Assembly: GCA_902491895.1 (NCBI GenBank)
Contig: CABUJH010000010.1
Coordinates: forward strand, 1 to 49,646
Length of the DNA stretch: 49,646 bases
Reading direction: 5' to 3'
DNA from: an uncultured Collinsella sp.
GTDB lineage: Bacteria > Actinomycetota > Coriobacteriia > Coriobacteriales > Coriobacteriaceae
A program made the translations under genes and the position numbers. Below the pieces are notes generated by a model. That model was given only the letters and a program-made list of their open reading frames with translations. It was not told the origin of the DNA and searched no databases. How positions within the stretch are numbered: position 1 is the stretch's first letter; every line of letters starts with the position of its first letter. Positions 33,536 to 42,080 of this stretch are shown here, one piece after another.

Positions 33536-36250
33536 CTACTCGGTACGGGCAACCTGGTCGATGCGGTAACCCTCGATCTGGTCGCCGGGCTTGATGTCCT
33601 GGAAGTTCTCCAGGCCAATGCCGCCCTCGGAACCGCTCTTGAGGCTCTTGGCCTCGTCCTTGTAGTGGCGCATCGAGGCAATCTTGCCGTTGAAGACCAC
33701 AATGCCGTCACGCACCAGGCGCACGGAATCGGTCGCGGCGATCTCGCCCTCCTCGACGCGGACACCGGCGGCGATGCCGACTTTGGGCACCTTGAAGGTG
33801 TCCAGGACGGTCGCGGTACCCGTGGAGACCTCGACCTCGGTGGGCTTGAGCATGCCGATACGGGCAGCGTCGAGCTCTTCGAGGCACTTGTAGATGACGT
33901 CGTAGCAACGGATCTCGACGCCCTCGCGCTCGGCGGCGGAGCGGGCCTTGCCGTCGGGACGCACGCCAAAGCCGATGATGATGGCGTTGGAGGCGTCGGC
34001 CAAGACGACGTCGGTCTCGTTGATGGCACCGACGGCGGAGTGGATCGTGTTGATGCGGACCTCGGACTGATCCATCTTGTCGAGCGAGTCCTGAAGGGCC
34101 TCGATGGAACCCTGGACGTCGGCCTTGATGATCAGGTTGAGCTCCTTGACCTCGGCGTCGGCGATGGTCTCGAAGAGGTTCTCGAGCGTGACGTGCTTCA
34201 CGCGGCTCTGCTCCTCGATACGGGCCTTGAGCGAACGCTCATCGGCCAGGGCGCGAGCCTCGCGCTCGTCCTCGAACACACGGAACTCGTCGCCGGCGTT
34301 GGGCACGGATTGCAGACCCAGGATCTCGACGGCGTCGGAGGGACCGGCCTCGGTGACGGCGTTGCCCTTGGGATCGAGCATGGCGCGGACGCGGCCGTAG
34401 GTAAGGCCGGCGACCAGCGTATCGCCCACGTGCAGGGTACCGCGGGTCACCAGCACGGTAGCGACCGAACCGCGGCCCTTGTCGAGCTTAGCCTCGAGGA
34501 CGTTACCGGAGGCAAAGGTGTCGGGGTTGGCCTTGAGCTCGAGCACGTCGGCCTGGAGCAGCACGGTCTCGAGCAGGTCGTCGATACCGATCTTCTGTTT
34601 AGCCGAGATGTTGACGAACATGTTCTGTCCGCCCCACTCCTCGGGGATGATGCCGTACTCGGTGAGCTCCTGGCGCACGCGGTCGGGGTTGGCGCCCGGC
34701 TTATCGATCTTGTTGACAGCGACGACGATGGGTACGCCGGCGGCCTTGGCATGGTTGATCGACTCGATGGTCTGAGGCATGACGCCGTCGTCGGCGGCGA
34801 CGATCAGGATGACGATGTCGGTCACCTTGGCACCACGGGCACGCATAGCCGTAAAGGTGGCGTGGCCCGGGGTATCGATGAAGGTGATCTTGCGGTCGTT
34901 GATCATGACCTGCGAAGCGCCGATGGCCTGAGTGATGCCGCCCGCCTCGCCGGCAGCGACGCCGGTGTGACGGATGGCGTCGAGCAGGCTCGTCTTGCCG
35001 TGGTCGACGTGACCCATGACGGTGACGACCGGGGCGCGCGGCTTAAGGTCGGCGGGATCGTCGTAGAACGAGAAGGTATTCTCCTCCTCGGGGGTGATGA
35101 TCTTGATCTGACGGCCCAGGTCGTCGGCAACGAGCTCGACAAGGTCGTCGGACATGGACTGCGTCATCGTGAGCGGCGTACCAAGCAGGAACAGGCGCTT
35201 GATGATGTCGTTGGCCGGAACGTCGAGCGCCTCGGCAAGCTCCTGGACGGTAACGCCCTGGGAGACCTTGATGGCGTCGAGGTCCTCGGGGTTCACGCCC
35301 TGAGCCAGCGCCTCCTCTATCTTGCGCTCCTCCTGAGCCTTGGCAGCCTCGCGCTCGCGCTTCTCCTTGCGCTTCTTGCGGCGACCGGTGGACTCGCGAG
35401 AGGCCTCCTCGACGGCAGCACGAGCCTCCTCGAGCACCTTCTCGCGGCTGTACTCCTCGGCCTCGCGAGCCATGCGGCTGTAGTGGTCCTCTTCGTTGTT
35501 ATGACCGCCCTTGCGCTTCTTGCCCTTGCTCTGCTTATCGGGGTTGGGGAAGTCCATGCCGGCAGCGACGTTGTTGCTGGCGTTGGTGCGATGGCTGTGC
35601 GGACGGCTCTCGGAAGCGTTGCGCTCGGAGTTGTTGTCGGAGGCGTTGCGATCGTTACGACGGCCACCGCGGCGGTCGTTGTTGCCGCCACGACGGTTAC
35701 CGCGCTCAGCGGCGCGCTCGGCCTTAGCCTTGTCCTCGGCGTCCTTCTTCTCCTTGAGCACGGTCTCCTGTGCGGCGATCTGGTCGAGCAGCGAACGGAA
35801 GCGCGAACCGGAGTCGGAAGCGGGAACGGCGCGGCGCTGGGCCTCGCGGGCAGCCTCCTCCTTCTCGCGGGCAAGGCGCTCCTGCTCGGCCTTCTTCTTG
35901 GCCTCGGCCTCGGCGCGGGCAGCCTCCTCGGCAGCCTGGGCTGCGGCAAACTGGCGGCGCTCCTCCTCGCGGGCCTTCTCGGCGGCGATGCGCTCGCGCT
36001 CGGCCTCGGCAGCGCGTGCGGCCTCCTCGGCGGCAGCTGCCTGCTCCTCGGCCTGCTTGGCGGCCTCGACTTCCTGAGCGCGGGCCTCGATCACCGAGGC
36101 GAGCTGCTTGCGGACCATGGCGACATAAGCGTCCTCCAAGGTGGAGGAAGCGGACTTAGCGGGAATCTTCATATCGGCGAGATGACCCATAAGTTCCTTG
36201 GAGGTCATGCCGAACTCTTTGGCCAGGGTGGACACACGGACTTTTGCCAT
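33536..36250 (-). CDS. infB: Translation initiation factor IF-2
   Basis: GTPase that brings initiator tRNA to the ribosome. The 904 residues begin with an IF2-N domain (VRVSTLAKEFGMTSKELMGH). A long, highly charged Ala/Glu/Arg/Lys coiled region to ~residue 290 includes an Asn/Arg/Gly-rich patch near 195-230. A second N-domain copy (EDLDAIKVSQGVTVQELAEA) precedes the G domain with GHVDHGKT (413-420), DTPGHATF and NKIDKPGA, then domains II-IV. The start ATG follows AGGTGA. The charged middle region is why antisense frames look open here. Confidence 0.96.
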   Translation of the reverse strand: MAKVRVSTLAKEFGMTSKELMGHLADMKIPAKSASSTLEDAYVAMVRKQLASVIEARAQEVEAAKQAEEQAAAAEEAARAAEAERERIAAEKAREEERRQFAAAQAAEEAARAEAEAKKKAEQERLAREKEEAAREAQRRAVPASDSGSRFRSLLDQIAAQETVLKEKKDAEDKAKAERAAERGNRRGGNNDRRGGRRNDRNASDNNSERNASESRPHSHRTNASNNVAAGMDFPNPDKQSKGKKRKGGHNNEEDHYSRMAREAEEYSREKVLEEARAAVEEASRESTGRRKKRKEKREREAAKAQEERKIEEALAQGVNPEDLDAIKVSQGVTVQELAEALDVPANDIIKRLFLLGTPLTMTQSMSDDLVELVADDLGRQIKIITPEEENTFSFYDDPADLKPRAPVVTVMGHVDHGKTSLLDAIRHTGVAAGEAGGITQAIGASQVMINDRKITFIDTPGHATFTAMRARGAKVTDIVILIVAADDGVMPQTIESINHAKAAGVPIVVAVNKIDKPGANPDRVRQELTEYGIIPEEWGGQNMFVNISAKQKIGIDDLLETVLLQADVLELKANPDTFASGNVLEAKLDKGRGSVATVLVTRGTLHVGDTLVAGLTYGRVRAMLDPKGNAVTEAGPSDAVEILGLQSVPNAGDEFRVFEDEREARALADERSLKARIEEQSRVKHVTLENLFETIADAEVKELNLIIKADVQGSIEALQDSLDKMDQSEVRINTIHSAVGAINETDVVLADASNAIIIGFGVRPDGKARSAAEREGVEIRCYDVIYKCLEELDAARIGMLKPTEVEVSTGTATVLDTFKVPKVGIAAGVRVEEGEIAATDSVRLVRDGIVVFNGKIASMRHYKDEAKSLKSGSEGGIGLENFQDIKPGDQIEGYRIDQVARTE

Positions 36251-36341
36251 ATGACTTCACCTACCCTTTCTGGCACCTTGGGTGCCTAGAGACTGAACGA
36301 GCGTGGGAGACGCACCGGGACCCGCCCGGCGCGACCGCGCG

Positions 36342-37589
36342 CTAGATCAGGTCCTCCGCATCATCGAAGACGTCGGTGTCATGGACACCGCAGAAACGGG
36401 AGCCGGGACGAGCCTGGTTGCGGCACTGGATGCCGTCCTCGGACACGTACTCGCAGCGGCGGACGTCCTCGTCCTCCTCGTCACCGATCAGGTCGGCGGC
36501 GGGCTCCTCGTGAACGGGAACGTTCTTGAGGATGTCGGCGGCAAGCGTCTCGGACTTGATGTCGATGTGCCAGCCGGTCAGGCGCGCGGCGAGGCGGGCG
36601 TTCTGGCCCTCCTTGCCAATGGCGAGGGACAGCTGGTCGTCGGGCACGATGACGCCGGCGTAGGCCTTCTCCTCGTCGATGAGGACGCGGGTGACCTTAG
36701 CGGGCGACAGGGCGTTGGCGACGTAGACGGCAGGATCGGCATCCCACAGGATGACGTCGACGCGCTCGCCACGGAGCTCGCCCACGACAGCGCGAACACG
36801 GCTGCCCTTGGGGCCGACGCAGGCGCCCACGGGATCCAGACGGTCGTCGAGCGAGTGGACGGCGACCTTGGAGCGCTGGCCGGGCTCGCGGGCGATCGAC
36901 TTGATCTGGACGGTGCCCTCATAGATCTCGGGCACCTCCTGCTCAAACAGACGACGCATGAGCTCGGGGTGGGTACGGGAGATGACAATCGGCGGACGGC
37001 TGTGCTCGCCACGAACCGGCTGCAGGTTGGAGTTGGGGTCGCGAACGTCGATGATCACGGCCTTGATGTGCTGGTTGTGCAGGTAGCGCTCGCCCATCGG
37101 ACGCTCGTTGCGCTCGTTCTCGTAACGACGCTGATCGAAGTGCGGCAGCTCGGCCTCGACGCCCTCGCGGATCTTGACGATCGTGAAGTCGGGCGTGGAC
37201 TGCAGAACGGTACCGCTGATGAGGTCACCGATGCGGCCGGAGAACTCCTCGTAGATCTGCTCGCGGGCGGAGTTGCGCACGATGGCGTTGATCTCGGCCT
37301 TGGCGTGCTGGGCGGCGATGCGGCTCGTGTTCTTAGGGGTGACGTCGATCTCCTCGAACTCGGTGAAGTTGCCCTCCTCGTCCATGGAATCGTCGATCGG
37401 CTCCAGACGGTAGACGTAGATCTTGCCGGTGGTGCGGTCGATGGTCACCTTGGCGCCCCACTCAAGATGCAGGATCTCGGCATAGCTCTTGGCGAGCGAC
37501 TGCTCCAGGCGGTCGATCAGGTAGAGCTGGTCGATGTGCTTCTCCTGGCAAAGCTCCATCAGGGCGGACATCATGTCGGATGCTGCCAT
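36342..37589 (-). CDS. nusA: Transcription termination/antitermination factor NusA with a zinc-finger-like tail
   Basis: Binds RNA polymerase and controls pausing and termination. The 415 residues have an N-terminal domain (LMELCQEKHIDQ), an S1 domain (DLISGTVLQ), and KH1/KH2 (DPVGACVGPKGSRVRAVVGELRGERVDVI; LSLAIGKEGQNARLAARLTGW). The protein ends with an unusual acidic stretch and a finger C379-x9-C389-x10-C400-x2-H403 (residues RRCEYVSEDGIQCRNQ onward). This Cys-Cys-Cys-His spacing resembles small zinc fingers of the DUF5763 kind and is not part of standard NusA. Starts one base after rimP. Confidence 0.95.
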   Translation of the reverse strand: MAASDMMSALMELCQEKHIDQLYLIDRLEQSLAKSYAEILHLEWGAKVTIDRTTGKIYVYRLEPIDDSMDEEGNFTEFEEIDVTPKNTSRIAAQHAKAEINAIVRNSAREQIYEEFSGRIGDLISGTVLQSTPDFTIVKIREGVEAELPHFDQRRYENERNERPMGERYLHNQHIKAVIIDVRDPNSNLQPVRGEHSRPPIVISRTHPELMRRLFEQEVPEIYEGTVQIKSIAREPGQRSKVAVHSLDDRLDPVGACVGPKGSRVRAVVGELRGERVDVILWDADPAVYVANALSPAKVTRVLIDEEKAYAGVIVPDDQLSLAIGKEGQNARLAARLTGWHIDIKSETLAADILKNVPVHEEPAADLIGDEEDEDVRRCEYVSEDGIQCRNQARPGSRFCGVHDTDVFDDAEDLI

Positions 37590-37590
37590 C

Positions 37591-38085
37591 TTACTTTCCT
37601 TCCTTCGCGGGCTTGAAGTCGTAGGTGGGCTTCAACTTGCACTTTTTAACATCAGAGAAATCGAGGGTGACGGACTCGCCGTCCTCGAGCTCGAGGGTCA
37701 CGTTCGCCTCGGTGGCGGCGGCAATCTTGCCGACGTACTTGCGACGGCCCTCGGTGGCGGTGGAGGTGAGCTCGCAGTTCTCGCCCACAAAGCGGGCAAA
37801 GTCACTCGGGCGGCGCAGCGGGCGCGCCATCCCCGGGCTCGACACCTCGAGCGTATAGCTCGAGGAGATGGGGTCGAGCTCCTCAATCACATCGCCGACC
37901 CACTTGGTGTTGGCCGTGACGTCGTTGAGCGACAGGCTCTGACCCTCGGCACCCTCGATTCGCACGCGCACGCAGGGGGCCTTGGTGGCGCCCACGAGCT
38001 CGACGTCGACGATGTCGACATCGTGCTGGGGAGCGACGGCCTCGAGCGCGTCGATGATCGCCTGCTCGGTCTTGGTCTTGACCAT
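37591..38085 (-). CDS. rimP: Ribosome maturation factor RimP
   Basis: Assists 30S assembly. The 164 residues have VDIVDVELVGATKAPCVRVRIE, DVTANTKWVGDVIEE, YTLEVSSPGMARPLRRPSDFARFVG and a C-terminal Sm-like domain. The start ATG (38085) follows GGAGG by 7 bases; the open frame continues to 38340 but crosses the leader terminator and promoter. First gene of the nusA operon, under a strong promoter and a leader attenuator. Confidence 0.93.
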   Translation of the reverse strand: MVKTKTEQAIIDALEAVAPQHDVDIVDVELVGATKAPCVRVRIEGAEGQSLSLNDVTANTKWVGDVIEELDPISSSYTLEVSSPGMARPLRRPSDFARFVGENCELTSTATEGRRKYVGKIAAATEANVTLELEDGESVTLDFSDVKKCKLKPTYDFKPAKEGK

Positions 38086-38103
38086 TGCGGCACCTCCATC
38101 CAT

Positions 38104-38138
38104 ACAAAAAAGAAGCGGGGCCGAAACCCCACTTCTTT
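38104..38138 (-). terminator. Leader terminator (attenuator) upstream of rimP-nusA
   Basis: On the minus strand GAAGTGGGG pairs with CCCCGCTTC around TTTCGG, followed by TTTTTT. It lies within the first ~20-55 bases of the predicted transcript, before the rimP ribosome site, and no gene ends here. It must therefore act on the rimP-nusA message itself. NusA-controlled leader termination is known for the nusA operon of Bacillus subtilis; extension to this site is inference. Confidence 0.8.
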
Positions 38139-38163
38139 CAATTACAACTTCATTTGCAAGCAA

Positions 38164-38192
38164 ACTATACCAATAGCTGCGGAAACGTGCAA
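38164..38192 (-). promoter_or_regulatory. Promoter of the rimP-nusA-infB operon
   Basis: Minus-strand TTGCAC (38192-38187), exactly 17 bases, TATAGT (38169-38164, context TTGGTATAGT). RNA would start near 38157, about 70 bases before rimP. Confidence 0.8.
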
Positions 38193-38440
38193 GCACAGTA
38201 CGAACCTGCAGGTCAGCGTGCGCACAGCTTCTCCACAAGAATAGGACAATTGGACTAAAGACTCCATGAGGCAAGCGCCCGATGGTCCAAGAACGGGCCA
38301 TGCGTCCCAATCCACAGGCCCGTTCGAACCCCAAGGGCATTCCTTCCCGAGCCCCTATCGATCAGACTTAGCTAAGGGCATTCTGCAACAAGCCAGCCAG
38401 CAAGTCGCGCAACGACGAACCTTTCCAAATCCTCTACGGC
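38193..38440. other. Intergenic space between the rimP promoter and the lipoprotein gene
   Basis: No gene, RNA or convincing promoter recognised. It should hold the promoter of the lipoprotein gene on the plus strand. Confidence 0.5.
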
Positions 38441-38452
38441 AAGGAGGCACCC

Positions 38453-39025
38453 ATGAAACGCCTAGGCACCCTCTGCATGACTGCGCTCGCCATCGCAACG
38501 TGCTCGCTGGCCCTCTTGGGCTGCGGCAACGCGAATGGCAAAACCGGAACATGCGAACCGAACCCTGGCAGCACAAAAGCCATCGAGAAAACGGCACCAT
38601 CGGAGAGCTTCGACAAAATAGACGAGGACATCGTCGATCCCCAGAGCTTGGGTCCCGATTCCCAAGAACAGTTCCCCATCGACCTTGAGGCAGACGAGAA
38701 CGTCCATGTTACCTGCGTGGGCAAGGACACGGATGGCTACGGCGACGCCGCGCTCGTCTTTACGGTGACCAACAACACCGGTGTCGACATGATGTTTGGC
38801 GATGTGGACTCCTATGCCTACGTCAACGGCGTGGTCCGCGATGTGCACATGCGCCAGCAGGTCGCAGCGGGCGAGGAAACGCGCGCCATGCTCACCTTTG
38901 TGGGCACCTACGACGACCCGGACTTTGATGTGAACAACGACCTCAACGACATCTGCCTTAACATTTGGATGTTCGAAGAGGCAACGGGCAACGTTTACTT
39001 TAGGGACCTGGTACACATCCCATAG
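38453..39025 (+). CDS. Putative lipoprotein, DUF4352/DUF5067-like
   Basis: A 190-residue protein with a lipoprotein signal: basic MKR start, hydrophobic stretch and lipobox LLGC with the lipidated cysteine at C24. A Lys/Thr/Ser-rich and acidic linker (about 28-75) leads to a beta-rich domain (VHVTCVGKDTDGYGDAALVFTVTN, then GVVRDVHMRQQVAAGEETRAML). The latter resembles the immunoglobulin-like domains of DUF4352/DUF5067 lipoproteins; that assignment is by appearance only. Exported and anchored outside the membrane; function unknown. AAGGAGG precedes the ATG by five bases. It interrupts an otherwise leftward region. Confidence 0.8.
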   Translation: MKRLGTLCMTALAIATCSLALLGCGNANGKTGTCEPNPGSTKAIEKTAPSESFDKIDEDIVDPQSLGPDSQEQFPIDLEADENVHVTCVGKDTDGYGDAALVFTVTNNTGVDMMFGDVDSYAYVNGVVRDVHMRQQVAAGEETRAMLTFVGTYDDPDFDVNNDLNDICLNIWMFEEATGNVYFRDLVHIP

Positions 39026-39068
39026 AAAACGTTGCGACGCAATGACTAAGAAGGGCATACAACACAAA

Positions 39069-39105
39069 ACGAGGGACGACCCAACCGGATCGCCCCTCGT
39101 CTTTT
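39069..39105. terminator. Bidirectional terminator between the lipoprotein gene and leuS
   Basis: ACGAGGG and CCCTCGT close an imperfect stem (inner CGA/TCG) with TTTT after it on the plus strand and CGTTTTG on the minus strand, fitting a shared terminator for convergent genes. Confidence 0.75.
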
Positions 39106-39129
39106 ATGCGTCAGTTAAGCGCGCAGTGC

Positions 39130-41706
39130 TTACTTGACCACCAGGTTGACCAGCTTGCCGGGCACGCAGATGGCCTTGACGACCGTCTTGCCCTCGAGCC
39201 ACTTGGCGACGGCGGCCTCGGCGGCAGCCTGCATATCCTCATTGGAGGCATCGCGGGCAACGTCGACACGACCGCGGACCTTACCGAGCACCTGGACCAC
39301 GATCTGCACCGTGTCCTCAACGGACTCGGCCAGGTCGAACTCGGGCCAGGCGGCGGTGTAGGCGTTACCCTCACAGCCGAGTGCCTCGTGCCACAGCTCA
39401 TCGGCCCAGAACGGGCAGATGGGCGCCAGGACGCTCACGATGTCCTTGGCCACGCCGTAGCACAGCGCCTTGTCGCGGGCGGCACCCTCGGTGGCGTTGA
39501 GGTAGGCGCTCGCCGCGTTGACGAGCTCCATGACGGCCGAGATCGCGGTGTTGAACTGGCCGCGATCGAAGTCCTCAGTGCACTTGGCAATAGTGCGGTG
39601 ACGCTCGCGATAGAGCTTCATCGCAACCTCGTCGAGCGCGGACTTGTCAAAGGCCACGTTGGCGTCGCCGGACTGGACGAGCTGCCAAACGATACGCCAG
39701 GCGCGCTTGATGAAGCGGTTAGCGCCCTCGACGGCCTTGGGATCCCAGTCGAAGTCCTTCTCGGGCGGAGCGATAAACAGAATCGCCAAACGCATGGTGT
39801 CGGCGCCGTAGGGCTCGATGACCGAGCTCGGAGGCACGACGTTGCCCTTAGACTTGGACATGGTGTCACCGTTCTCGTCCTTGACCATGCCCTGGCACAG
39901 CAGGTTGGTGAAGGGCTCGTCCACACTCAGCAGACCCAGGTCGCGCAGTGCCTTGGTAAAGAAGCGGCTGTAGAGCAGGTGCAGAATGGCGTGCTCGATG
40001 CCGCCGATGTAGTTATCGACAGGCATCCAACGGTCGGCGGCCTCGCGGGAGAAGGGCAGCTCGGTGTTGTGCGGGTCGGTATAGCGCAGGTAATACCAGC
40101 TGGAGCAGGTGAAGGTGTCCATGGTATCGGTCTCGCGCTTGGCCGGGCGGCCGCAGACCGGGCAGGTGGTCTCGTAGAACTCCCTGCACTCGGCGAGGGT
40201 TTCGCCGGCGCCCAGGTCCAGGTTCTCGGGCAGCGTCACCGGCAGCTGATCCTCGGGCACGGGCACGATGCCGCAGTGCTCGCAGTGGATGGCCGGGATG
40301 GGGTTGCCCCAATAGCGCTGGCGGGAAATGAGCCAGTCGCGCAGACGGAACTCGACCTTGCGACGACCGCAGCCCATGGCCTCGAGGTCGGCAACGATCG
40401 CAGCCTCGCCCTCGGAGTGCTTGCCGCCGCGCATGCCAGTGTACTTGCCGGACTGGACGAGCGTGCCCTCGGCAGCGTGAGCGCAATCCCAGTCGACGGT
40501 CTCGGCATGGAAGGTATCGATGGTCTCGCCGCTGGCCTCGACGGCAGCGCGATCGTCATCGTCCAGGATGATCGGCACGATCGGCAGGTCGTACTTGCGG
40601 GCAAACTCAAAGTCGCGCTGGTCGCCACAGGGAACGGCCATGACGGCACCGGTACCGTAGTCGGCAACGACATAATCGGCAACCCACACGGGGACCTTCT
40701 CGCCGTTAACGGGGTTTACCACATAGCGGCCCGTGAAGGCACCGTGCTTCTCGAGGGTGCCCTGGGCACGCTCGACGGCAGAGATATGCTTGGAGTCCTC
40801 GACGATCTTGGTGACGGCCTCCTCGTACTCCGTGCCCTCGACGAGCTCGTGCAGGCCGGCGTACTCGGGAGCCAGGACAAAGAAGGAAACGCCAAAGAGC
40901 GTATCGGCACGCGTGGTGAAGACGGTGATCTTGCCCTCGTCGCCCTCGATGGGCTCGCCATCCTGGTCGCACAGGGTAAAGTCGACCTCGGCGCCCTCGG
41001 AGCGGCCAATCCAGTTGGCCTGCATCTGCTTGACTCGCTCGGGCCAGCCGGGGAGCTTCTCCAGATCATCGAGCAGCTCCTGGGAGTACTCGGTGATCTT
41101 GTAGTACCACTGCTCAAGGTCGCGCTTCTCGGGCTCGGTGCCGCAGCGCCAGCACTTGCCCTCGGTGACCTGCTCGTTGGCCAGAACGGTCTTACAAGTG
41201 GGGCACCAGTTGACCGGGTTCTTCTTGCGGTAGACCAGGCCCTTTTCCCACATCTTCTCAAAGATCCACTGGCCCCAGCGGTAGTAGTCGGGGCTGCAGG
41301 TCTTGACCATGCGATCCAGATCGTAGGAGAAGCCCATTCGCTTCATCGTGGCGAGCGCCTGGTCCATGTTCTTATACGTCCAGGCGGCAGCCTGCGTGTT
41401 GTGCTTGATGGCGGCGTTCTCGGCAGGCAGGCCAAAGGCGTCAAAGCCGATGGGATGCAGCACGTCATAGCCGCGCATGCGGGCCTGACGGGCCATGGCA
41501 TCGCCGATGGTATAGTTGCGCGCGTGGCCCATGTGCAGGTCGCCCGACGGATACGGGAACATCTCGAGCACGTACTTCTTGGGCTTGCTGTCGTCGGTGT
41601 CGACGGCAAAGAGGTTGGAGTCCTCCCAGGCCTTCATCCACCTAGACTCAATGGCCTGCGCGTCGTAGGCAGGAATCTCGTCCTTATGATCTGTGCAATC
41701 GCACAT
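39130..41706 (-). CDS. leuS: Leucyl-tRNA synthetase
   Basis: Charges tRNA-Leu. The 858 residues have the class I HIGH motif as HMGH (58-61, in PYPSGDLHMGHARN), Cys pairs CPTC and CWRC of a zinc insertion, an editing domain, WGNPIPAIHCEHCG, and KMSKS as TMSKSKGN. The start is taken at ATG 41706 (MCDCTDHKDE), with AAAGGAG six bases upstream. A frame opening at 41868 runs through a large palindrome and is not homologous to the family. Unlike ileS no T-box is seen; the leader instead contains the palindrome at 41733-41851. Confidence 0.96.
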   Translation of the reverse strand: MCDCTDHKDEIPAYDAQAIESRWMKAWEDSNLFAVDTDDSKPKKYVLEMFPYPSGDLHMGHARNYTIGDAMARQARMRGYDVLHPIGFDAFGLPAENAAIKHNTQAAAWTYKNMDQALATMKRMGFSYDLDRMVKTCSPDYYRWGQWIFEKMWEKGLVYRKKNPVNWCPTCKTVLANEQVTEGKCWRCGTEPEKRDLEQWYYKITEYSQELLDDLEKLPGWPERVKQMQANWIGRSEGAEVDFTLCDQDGEPIEGDEGKITVFTTRADTLFGVSFFVLAPEYAGLHELVEGTEYEEAVTKIVEDSKHISAVERAQGTLEKHGAFTGRYVVNPVNGEKVPVWVADYVVADYGTGAVMAVPCGDQRDFEFARKYDLPIVPIILDDDDRAAVEASGETIDTFHAETVDWDCAHAAEGTLVQSGKYTGMRGGKHSEGEAAIVADLEAMGCGRRKVEFRLRDWLISRQRYWGNPIPAIHCEHCGIVPVPEDQLPVTLPENLDLGAGETLAECREFYETTCPVCGRPAKRETDTMDTFTCSSWYYLRYTDPHNTELPFSREAADRWMPVDNYIGGIEHAILHLLYSRFFTKALRDLGLLSVDEPFTNLLCQGMVKDENGDTMSKSKGNVVPPSSVIEPYGADTMRLAILFIAPPEKDFDWDPKAVEGANRFIKRAWRIVWQLVQSGDANVAFDKSALDEVAMKLYRERHRTIAKCTEDFDRGQFNTAISAVMELVNAASAYLNATEGAARDKALCYGVAKDIVSVLAPICPFWADELWHEALGCEGNAYTAAWPEFDLAESVEDTVQIVVQVLGKVRGRVDVARDASNEDMQAAAEAAVAKWLEGKTVVKAICVPGKLVNLVVK

Positions 41707-41732
41707 ATCAGCTCCTTTGTTATCTCGGTTGG

Positions 41733-41851
41733 GGCGGGGCGTTCTTACCTTTACTCGCTGCTGCGGACAGTCCTGCGCAAGACGAAGAGCACATTTAGTG
41801 CTCTTCTTTGCGTGCGGAACTTGCAGCGAGCAAAGGTAAGAACGCCCCGCC
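41733..41851. repeat. 119-base nested palindrome in the leuS leader
   Basis: Outer arms 41733-41761 and 41823-41851 match at 28 of 29 positions; they contain GGGGCGTTCTTACCTTT and its complement. Inside lies a second hairpin, GAAGAGCAC-ATTTA-GTGCTCTTC. The element ends 27 bases before the leuS start, so the leuS message should carry this large folded structure. Its sharp edges suggest an inserted palindromic unit; no clear target duplication is visible. Confidence 0.85.
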
Positions 41852-41886
41852 ACATCGTTAACTCGCATGATGATAGCAAATACGAC

Positions 41887-41921
41887 AAGCGAGATGCCTG
41901 CGACTTGCAGGCATCTCGCTT
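41887..41921. terminator. Perfect 15-base stem between guaB and leuS
   Basis: AAGCGAGATGCCTGC and GCAGGCATCTCGCTT around GACTT. It lies downstream of guaB on the minus strand and is the likely terminator of guaB, though the following T-tract (TTGTCGTATTT) is poor. Confidence 0.6.
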
Positions 41922-41981
41922 TATCTAAATAACGTGGTTGGGAATCAACCTTTGTCTGAAACTCGTTCTAGCACGAACGGG

Positions 41982-42075
41982 TTTTCCAAGTGCCGCAGAT
42001 TGCCGTGAAAGAGGAGCGACGCGTACTTTGGTACGCGAGCGACGGTTTGAACGGCAAGGTGCGGTGCTTGGGAAA
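41982..42075. repeat. Nested palindrome directly behind guaB
   Basis: Imperfect palindrome whose layers pair in order: TTTCCAAG with CTTGGGAAA, TGCCGCA with TGCGGTGC, TTGCCGT with ACGGCAA, and a central GCGTAC-TTTG-GTACGC. It ends five bases before the guaB stop codon. Layout is like the element in the leuS leader, and both carry an AAAGARGAGC motif. Confidence 0.75.
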
Positions 42076-42080
42076 GCCGC

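Noticed and set aside
33665..36289. 874-codon open frame on the plus strand across infB
   Set aside because: It is the antisense shadow of IF-2. High GC and codon bias keep it open, and the translation is low-complexity Leu/Gly/Val with no family motif.
41707..41868. Longer N-terminus of leuS
   Set aside because: The extra residues come from the palindrome and have no match to the family; a good ribosome site stands before ATG 41706.
39106..41928. 940-codon plus-strand frame across leuS
   Set aside because: Antisense shadow of leucyl-tRNA synthetase, which has complete catalytic motifs on the minus strand.
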